Origin: SG8-41 sp963699525
Lineage (GTDB): Bacteria; Pseudomonadota; Gammaproteobacteria; Burkholderiales; SG8-41
Length of the DNA: 64,000 bases
Assembly (NCBI GenBank): GCA_963699525.1
Contig: CAVOUI010000012.1
Span: 248,001 to 312,000, forward strand
Direction: 5' to 3'
Under the pieces are notes generated by a model. The model worked only from the letters and a program-made list of their open reading frames with translations, searched no databases and was not told the origin of the DNA. Shown here one piece after another: positions 59,478 through 64,000 of this stretch (positions are counted from its first letter, which is position 1; every line of letters begins with the position of its first letter). The position numbers were made by a program, and so were the translations under genes.

Positions 59478-60533
59478 ATGCGCAATTTTCCCCAGCTCGC
59501 GAGCGCGGTGCAGCGTAACTGCGACATCTCCGACGCGCGCCACGCCGGCGAATACGGAATGTGCACCTTCCTGCTCAAGATGCGCGAGTACTATCGCTGG
59601 GAGAACGAGCTCCCGTTTGCGCGCGATCTGCCCCGGGACGATCTCGGCGACTGGTTGCAGAGTCGCGAGCAGCAGTGGCGCGAAATCGAGACGGAGGAGT
59701 TCGCGCCGCTCCCGCTCGCGCGCGGCGCGCTGGATCCGTTCGATGCCGAAGCCGCGAGCGGCGAATTGCTGCCGCAGGGCTACGTGTATAGCGCCGGCTA
59801 CGGAAGCTTCCAGAAGCCGGTCTTCTTCCTCGGCCGGCTGGCGCGCGTCGAGGAGCGGGCCGGCTACACGATCGTGGTCTCCTCCTGCGAGTACGCGCGC
59901 GAATTGGCCGCGCCACCGGCGATGCTGCAGGGGCGCACCATCTTTCTGCGCCTGGAATCGGTGCGCCGCTACCTGTGGGAGCGAATCGAGGAATGGCGGT
60001 GGCGCAAGCAGGGCAACGCCATGGCGCGCGCGCTGGCGAGCTATGATTTCATCGCCGACACCGAAGCCGCCCTGCAGCGCATGGCCGACAATGAGGCGGA
60101 GACCATGATCCTGCACGAGCTCGGCGAAGCGATGGCGGGTGAGCTGCTCGGCGACCGCTGGCTTGACATGGTGGTCTCGGTCGCGCACACCCGCAGCGAG
60201 ATGATCGCGCGCGCGGTGCGCGATCTTCTTGCTGACTGCCTCTCTACGCTCCCGGAGCTGCTGCAGCGTGCCAATCTGCCGGCGCTGCATTTCTATTTCG
60301 CCACGTTCGATGGCGCGCGCCGCCAGCTTTTCCCGCAGGCACTGGCGGCGTACGAGCATTTTCTGCGCTGCGGCGCCCAGGACCGGCTGTGGGACGTGGT
60401 GGGCGACGGAAAGAAGCGCTGGCTGGCGACGGCCCGGGGACTGCTTGCGCTCGACCCCGCCGCCCGTAGCACCGCCTTGGCTGCGCTGCTCGAAGGCGCG
60501 TCGGCGCACGCCGGCGCAGACATCGCCGGCTAG
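59478..60533 (+). CDS. Conserved protein of unknown function (resembles the Sfum_1244-type family)
   Basis: This is a 351-aa soluble protein with no signal peptide. Well-ordered segments such as CDISDARHAGEYGMCTFLLKM, REYYRWENELPF, YSAGYGSFQKPVFFLGRL and WERIEEWRWRK indicate a real conserved family. I associate it, without certainty, with proteins annotated Sfum_1244 in sulfur-metabolising bacteria. No known catalytic motif was seen; two Cys lie in the first 30 residues. It is divergent from the tandem TusA gene (55-base gap), so the two may share control. Its stop overlaps the convergent next gene by four bases. Confidence 0.75.
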   Translation: MRNFPQLASAVQRNCDISDARHAGEYGMCTFLLKMREYYRWENELPFARDLPRDDLGDWLQSREQQWREIETEEFAPLPLARGALDPFDAEAASGELLPQGYVYSAGYGSFQKPVFFLGRLARVEERAGYTIVVSSCEYARELAAPPAMLQGRTIFLRLESVRRYLWERIEEWRWRKQGNAMARALASYDFIADTEAALQRMADNEAETMILHELGEAMAGELLGDRWLDMVVSVAHTRSEMIARAVRDLLADCLSTLPELLQRANLPALHFYFATFDGARRQLFPQALAAYEHFLRCGAQDRLWDVVGDGKKRWLATARGLLALDPAARSTALAALLEGASAHAGADIAG

Positions 60534-61117
60534 GATGGTGCCGCAGGCACCGTTTGATCGACCAGTTTCCTGATGAGGCGCACCATTTCCGGCGCTTCGA
60601 TATCCATGATCTGCTCGATCACCCACTTGTTGCCGCTGCCCGCCATGGCATCGGACACCTTGGCGGCGAAATAGCGCAGGCAGGGAAAGCCCGGCTCTCC
60701 CCCGGGGTAGTCGAAGCCGGCGTAGTCCTCGAAGCGGGCGTTGAGCAGGTCGATGAACGGCTTGCGGTAATCTCCGGGCCCGAGCAGGTCGAGCTGATTG
60801 TTTTCCATGGTTGCCGCCAGGTGGCGGGCCACCTCGCCGACGAGGACGGCGCGATCGGCATCGCTCAGCCTGCCGTACACCGCGCGGTCAACGAGCTGGA
60901 CCAGAAAGGCGATGAACTCGGCCATCACGTCGGTCACCAGGCGGTCCGAGCCGAAGCGGAACTCTTCCTTTTCCATGTGCCTGAAGATCTCGAGCGCGAT
61001 TTTCCAGATATTCGCGCCGATGACGCCCGCGCGATCGGCGAGCGTGCGCGGCGCGCCCTTCTTGCGCCAGCGGGTCTTGACGAGCGCCACCGAAGGGCGG
61101 CTGCTGATGATGGCCAT
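60530..61117 (-). CDS. Helical protein of unknown function
   Basis: This is a 195-aa cytoplasmic protein starting MAIISSRPSVALVKTRWRKK. The helix-rich central part (ANIWKIALEIFRHMEKEEF, VDRAVYGRLSDADRAVLV) and a C-terminal block FDYPGGEPGFPCLRYFAAKV and IMDIEAPEMVRLIRKLVD look conserved. No membrane segment or known motif is seen. It is divergent from the Sel1-repeat gene (51-base gap) and convergent with the preceding unknown gene. I do not recognise the family. Confidence 0.75.
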   Translation of the reverse strand: MAIISSRPSVALVKTRWRKKGAPRTLADRAGVIGANIWKIALEIFRHMEKEEFRFGSDRLVTDVMAEFIAFLVQLVDRAVYGRLSDADRAVLVGEVARHLAATMENNQLDLLGPGDYRKPFIDLLNARFEDYAGFDYPGGEPGFPCLRYFAAKVSDAMAGSGNKWVIEQIMDIEAPEMVRLIRKLVDQTVPAAPS

Positions 61118-61168
61118 GGGTGCCGGTTGCTGCGCGTTTTTCGGGGATAATACGCCCGGGAGACGGGC

Positions 61169-61618
61169 ATGTCAGGACTGGACATGGAGCTGGCGAGCGG
61201 GATCGCTGCCTTCGAAGCGAAGGAATTCGCGCGGGCCATGCAGCTGCTGCGGCCGCTTGCGGAACAGGGCGATCCCCGGGCGCAATACCGCGTCGCGGTC
61301 ATGGCCCAGGTGGGCCTGGGCGTAGTGAAAAATTGCGCGAGCGCGGTCCGCTGGATGCGCGCCGCCGCCGAGCAGGGCTTTGCCCTCGCGCAGCACGGCC
61401 TGGGCTTCATGTACTTCCAGGGCGAATGCACCAAGGCCGATCCCGCCGAGGCCGCCCGGTGGTTCAAGCTGGCCGCCGATCAGGGCCTGGCCGGATCGCA
61501 GTCGACGCTCGCGATGATGTACGAGAAGGGCGTGGGCGTCGAGCGCGACGCCGCGCAGGCCGCAAAATGGCGCGCGCTGGCCGAGAAAGACTCCGGCGCG
61601 CCGCCGGCTACTTCCTGA
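61169..61618 (+). CDS. Sel1-repeat protein
   Basis: The protein has 149 aa with three to four Sel1 units (for example AQYRVAVMAQVGLG, AQHGLGFMYFQGECTKAD, SQSTLAMMYEKGVGVERD) and no signal peptide. It is a scaffold-type solenoid with no enzymatic motif. It overlaps the next gene by 11 bases, tail to tail. Confidence 0.88.
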   Translation: MSGLDMELASGIAAFEAKEFARAMQLLRPLAEQGDPRAQYRVAVMAQVGLGVVKNCASAVRWMRAAAEQGFALAQHGLGFMYFQGECTKADPAEAARWFKLAADQGLAGSQSTLAMMYEKGVGVERDAAQAAKWRALAEKDSGAPPATS

Positions 61619-61805
61619 TCCACGCCTGGAAGCCGCTCACGTCCCGTTTGAGACCGTGCGCGTAGCCGGCTTCGTAGGCTTCGTTGACCCGCTGCTCCTC
61701 GCGCTTGGGATTGTGCAAGTAGCCGCAGGCCCAGCCGTTGATGTATTCGGGATCGACTCCGCTTTTCTCCATGCGGTCGATGGCTTCGTAGTAGGCGTTG
61801 CTCAT
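61608..61805 (-). CDS. Small conserved-looking protein of unknown function
   Basis: The protein has 65 aa: MSNAYYEAIDRMEKSGVDPEY, then INGWACGYLHNPKREEQRV and EAYEAGYAHGLKRD. It is compact and aromatic-rich, with one Cys and no membrane segment. The ribosome site (GGAGCAG) before ATG 61805 and the regular composition make it a likely real gene. It lies inside the DsrC/TusA neighbourhood. No family is recognised. Confidence 0.65.
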   Translation of the reverse strand: MSNAYYEAIDRMEKSGVDPEYINGWACGYLHNPKREEQRVNEAYEAGYAHGLKRDVSGFQAWIRK

Positions 61806-61957
61806 TCGCGCTGCTCCTGTCGCGCCAAGGGCCGCATGGTAAGGAATATGGCAAGCAATTTCAAATTCCCGATGCCCGGCCGGGCTTGTCCCGCTCTTTG
61901 CGCCGCGCTACGCTTGCCGGAACCCGCGCCGTGCGTCGCAGAGTGTCGAGGAAAGGC

Positions 61958-62281
61958 ATGCGTTTCAAAGTCGTCATCGGCGAGCAGGTCTATGCCGTCG
62001 AGGTGCCGGAGGCGCTGCTGCGGGAGGCGGCCGAGTTTCACGCCAGGCTCGATCGCGACATGGACCGGGGCTGGCAGATGAGCCGCCAGTTCGTGGAGCG
62101 GCCTGATGCGATGCAGCGCTGCCAGATCGTCGCCGAAAAGCTGTTGACCAGCATCATGCAGGAGAACCAGGCGACCGCCATGCTGATGGCGGGATACATC
62201 GCGCTGCGCATGCCCGGTGCGATCGGGGTGGACATCGACACCTCGGGGGAGATGCAGAACACCCAAGTGCTTTACACCTAG
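61958..62281 (+). CDS. Small soluble protein of unknown function
   Basis: The protein has 107 aa, starting MRFKVVIGEQVYAVEVPEALL, with long helices (AAEFHARLDRDMDRGWQMS, CQIVAEKLLTSIMQENQATA) and an acidic tail. GAGGAAAGG precedes ATG 61958. It is the first of four genes in a row on the plus strand (gaps 3, 13 and 23 bases): this gene, the 2OG oxygenase, a DsrC-like gene and an S24 domain gene, so an operon is likely. No family is recognised. Confidence 0.72.
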   Translation: MRFKVVIGEQVYAVEVPEALLREAAEFHARLDRDMDRGWQMSRQFVERPDAMQRCQIVAEKLLTSIMQENQATAMLMAGYIALRMPGAIGVDIDTSGEMQNTQVLYT

Positions 62282-62284
62282 ATC

Positions 62285-62878
62285 ATGACGTTTTCCGGCG
62301 GGCGTATCTGCGAAGTCAAGCCCCTGAGCTTCATCTACGAGGTGACGCAGGCGCTCCCGGCCGACGTGTGCCTCGAGGCGATCCGGCGCTTTGAAGCCCG
62401 CGCCGATCAGCAGGTTCCCGGCCGCATCGGCCAGGCGGGGGAGGCGGCGCCGGAGGTGAAGCGCTCGACCGACCTGCGCATCAGCGGGCGCGAGGACTGG
62501 CGCGACCTCGACCAGGCGCTTTCGCGGCAGCTCGTGTCGACGTTTAATGAGTTCGCCCGCGAGTTCCCGTTTTTTGCCGCCAACTCCTTCAAGGACCTCG
62601 GCTACAACCTTCAGCGCACGCTTCCCGGAGAGTATTACCATTGGCACGTGGATTCCGGACCGGGACCGTTCAGCGAGCGCCAGCTGGTCGCGATCTGGTA
62701 CTTGAACGATGTGCCGGGACCGGGCGGTGAGACCGAGTTTCCGCTGCAGGAAGTTACGATCCGGCCGGTGCAGGGCAAGCTGATTCTTTTTCCGCCGTTC
62801 TGGACTCATGTTCATCGCGGCGTCATGCTGCAAGAGGGCGTCAAGTACCTCGCCACCACATGGATCTGCTTCGCGTGA
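62285..62878 (+). CDS. 2-oxoglutarate/Fe(II)-dependent oxygenase, prolyl-4-hydroxylase type
   Basis: The protein has 197 aa. The double-stranded beta-helix has the iron triad H-x-D in YYHWHVDSGPG near residue 121 and the distal His in THVHRGV near 178. The 2OG-binding basic residue is in GVKYLATTWICFA. Hydroxylates a protein or small molecule; the target is unknown. The gap of three bases to the preceding gene and 13 to the DsrC-like gene suggests coupling. No such enzyme is known to me in sulfur-carrier operons. Confidence 0.88.
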   Translation: MTFSGGRICEVKPLSFIYEVTQALPADVCLEAIRRFEARADQQVPGRIGQAGEAAPEVKRSTDLRISGREDWRDLDQALSRQLVSTFNEFAREFPFFAANSFKDLGYNLQRTLPGEYYHWHVDSGPGPFSERQLVAIWYLNDVPGPGGETEFPLQEVTIRPVQGKLILFPPFWTHVHRGVMLQEGVKYLATTWICFA

Positions 62879-62891
62879 GCCGGGCCCGGAT

Positions 62892-63236
62892 ATGCGGTTC
62901 GAGGTCAACGGCAGGATCATCGAGACCGACGAGCAGGGGTATTTGCTCGACCTCGACGACTGGAGCGAGGACTTCGCCCGCGCGCTGGCGCGGCACGACG
63001 GGATCGAGCTCTACGTGGATCATTGGGAGTTGATCTGGTACTTTCGCGACTACTACGAGCAGACCCGGAGCCTTCCGACCATGCACCGGATGGTCTTGGA
63101 GCTGGGAAAGCGCCAGGGCGAGCGCTTTCGCGACCGCAAGGCCTACGAGAAGCACATCTACCGCCTGTTCCCGGCCGATCCGGTGCGCGAGGTGTGCAAG
63201 CTGGCGGGCCTGCCGATGCCGCAGCCTGATACGTGA
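62892..63236 (+). CDS. DsrC/TusE-family protein keeping only the inner cysteine (second paralogue)
   Basis: The protein has 114 aa. The N-terminal strand and W motif (GYLLDLDDWSEDFARALA), the YVDHWELIWYFRDYYE helix and the arm HIYRLFPADPVREVCKLAGLPMPQPDT are typical DsrC/TusE. The chain ends at the same length as DsrC, but the penultimate CysA is Asp, leaving only CysB. A frame error does not explain this: neither alternative frame gives a Cys at that place. The next gene's possible GTG start overlaps its stop. Confidence 0.92.
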   Translation: MRFEVNGRIIETDEQGYLLDLDDWSEDFARALARHDGIELYVDHWELIWYFRDYYEQTRSLPTMHRMVLELGKRQGERFRDRKAYEKHIYRLFPADPVREVCKLAGLPMPQPDT

Positions 63237-63259
63237 GAGCGCATGCTGGAGAAATGAAG

Positions 63260-63574
63260 ATGGCTCAGAATGGTTGCAGTGCGCTCGAGCCCTACGCCTT
63301 GCGCGTGCTCGGCGACAGCATGGAACCCGAATTTCCGGATGGCTGCGTGATCATCGTCGATCCCGGCCACGCTCCGCACGACGGGTCGTACGTCGTCGTC
63401 GAGTATGCGGGTGACGTCTTTTTCCGGCAGCTCGTCATCGACGGCGAGCGCCGCTTCCTGAAGCCCCTCAATCCGAAGTACGGCGCCTTCGAGCTCCTTC
63501 CCCCCTACACCCTGCGCGGCGGCGTGGTCCAGCGCAGCGGCGCGCGGCGCTCCCAGCACAAGCACTACGATTGA
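63260..63574 (+). CDS. Free-standing S24/S26 (LexA/UmuD-type) peptidase domain protein
   Basis: The protein has about 104 aa. The serine is in LRVLGDSMEPEFPDGCVIIVDP and the lysine in RFLKPLNPKYGAFE, the catalytic dyad of LexA-like self-cleaving peptidases. No DNA-binding domain precedes it, and no UmuD-type cleavage arm is obvious. ATG 63260 has GGAGA at good distance; ATG 63254 and GTG 63233 are alternatives. It follows the DsrC-like gene directly. It could process another protein in trans or be a stand-alone signal-sensing remnant. Confidence 0.82.
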   Translation: MAQNGCSALEPYALRVLGDSMEPEFPDGCVIIVDPGHAPHDGSYVVVEYAGDVFFRQLVIDGERRFLKPLNPKYGAFELLPPYTLRGGVVQRSGARRSQHKHYD

Positions 63575-63582
63575 AGGGCGCG

Positions 63583-63925
63583 CTAGTAGCCGCCCTTGCG
63601 CAGGCTCTCCGGGAGCCCCGCGATCTTGCCGGCCTGCTTGGAGGGGTTGCCCGGGTAGAGATCGAACAAGGTCTTGTTGTCGACCTTGCGGCCCACCCAT
63701 TTTTCCTGCATCGCCTTGAGGATCGCGCGGTTGTTCGGCTGCTCGCCGTTGTGGTTGAAGTAGGCGTCGCGCAGGTATTCGATCACGTCCCAGTGGTCCG
63801 CAGTGAGGGTGAGGCCCTCCGCAGCCGCGATCGCCTCGGCGACGTCCTTGTCCCAGTCCTCCGGCGACGCCAGAAAGCCGTTATCCGTCGCCTGCGAGTA
63901 CTTTCCCTTTCACTTCATACGCCAT
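63583..63925 (-). CDS. DsrC-family protein without cysteines, RspA-like (one frame correction)
   Basis: About 113 aa after correction. It starts MAYEVKGKVLAGD with AGGGGG before ATG 63925. One extra G near 63886 creates an early stop; removal gives DDNGFLASPEDWDKDVAEAI, then LTADHWDVIEYLRDAYF and DLYPGNPSKQAGKIAGLPESLRKGGY. The arm has Gly where CysB should be and no CysA; the whole protein has no cysteine. That equals the RspA class of DsrC relatives, thought to be regulatory. It is convergent with the S24-domain gene (8-base gap). It is the third DsrC relative within 5.4 kb. Confidence 0.85.
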
Positions 63926-64000
63926 GGTTCCCCCTGTCGTGATCGTCATGCTGCGCCCGCGTTGAAACGCGGGCAAAATACGGTCCATTGATCCGGCGAT

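Overview
This is a GC-rich, gene-dense window. Its gene families point to an uncultured betaproteobacterium, probably from the Burkholderiales/Nitrosomonadales side: a TctCBA transporter, oxalate and formate catabolism, Sox sulfur oxidation, type IV pilin with a sigma-54 promoter, and PilB-like ATPases. No rRNA, tRNA, CRISPR array, prophage or intact insertion sequence was seen.

A technical point affects the whole window. At least 13 genes are split between reading frames at 16 places. Every break is repaired by removing one base, and none needs a base added. This looks like uncorrected insertion errors in the assembly, so these genes are annotated as single genes with a frame correction rather than as pseudogenes.

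Layout. 0-10 kb holds a short GspE-like ATPase, small exported proteins, a HAMP adenylate cyclase, an atypical SDR, and catabolic enzymes (threonine synthase-like, dienelactone hydrolase, enolase superfamily, CapA-like). At 10-11 kb a gene-free stretch carries a strong small-RNA candidate: a sigma-70 promoter, three hairpins, an anti-Shine-Dalgarno loop and a terminator. 11-29 kb is an oxalate/formate island: sucCD-like genes, an NAD-linked molybdenum/tungsten formate dehydrogenase (fused NuoE-NuoF subunit plus catalytic subunit), formate-THF ligase, TerC, a universal stress protein, TctCBA, a Crp/Fnr regulator, oxalyl-CoA decarboxylase, formyl-CoA transferase, and a homologue of the 10-formyl-THF hydrolase domain. 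Three identical palindromes (TTGAC-N4-GTCAA) lie before sucC, before tctC, and between the regulator and oxc. Each has a -10-like hexamer at class II activation spacing, which suggests one local regulon.

29-43 kb holds a PP2C phosphatase, an FHA protein, a CHASE2 adenylate cyclase, a GAF-PilB-like ATPase and a GAF/HD-GYP protein. These are followed by an O-GlcNAc-transferase-like TPR protein, a type IV pilin with a sigma-54 promoter, and a membrane TPR protein that may be a glycosyltransferase. 43-51.6 kb holds a fused MFS/spermidine synthase-like protein, a small glycosyltransferase, and soxYZAXB behind moaC; soxCD is not in view. 51.6-58 kb holds an M48 protease, a YfhO-like membrane protein, a chromate transporter and a Ser/Thr kinase with a cyclic-nucleotide domain. 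58-64 kb is the least ordinary part: TusA, a tandem TusA-TusA protein, and three DsrC/TusE-family paralogues that all lack the C-terminal redox cysteine. They are interspersed with unknown conserved proteins, a 2OG-Fe(II) oxygenase and a free-standing S24 peptidase domain.

Taken together, the cell probably oxidises reduced sulfur by an incomplete Sox system linked to protein-bound sulfur carriers. It can also live on oxalate via formyl-CoA and formate, and it uses cAMP and Ser/Thr phosphorylation circuits near its pilus genes.
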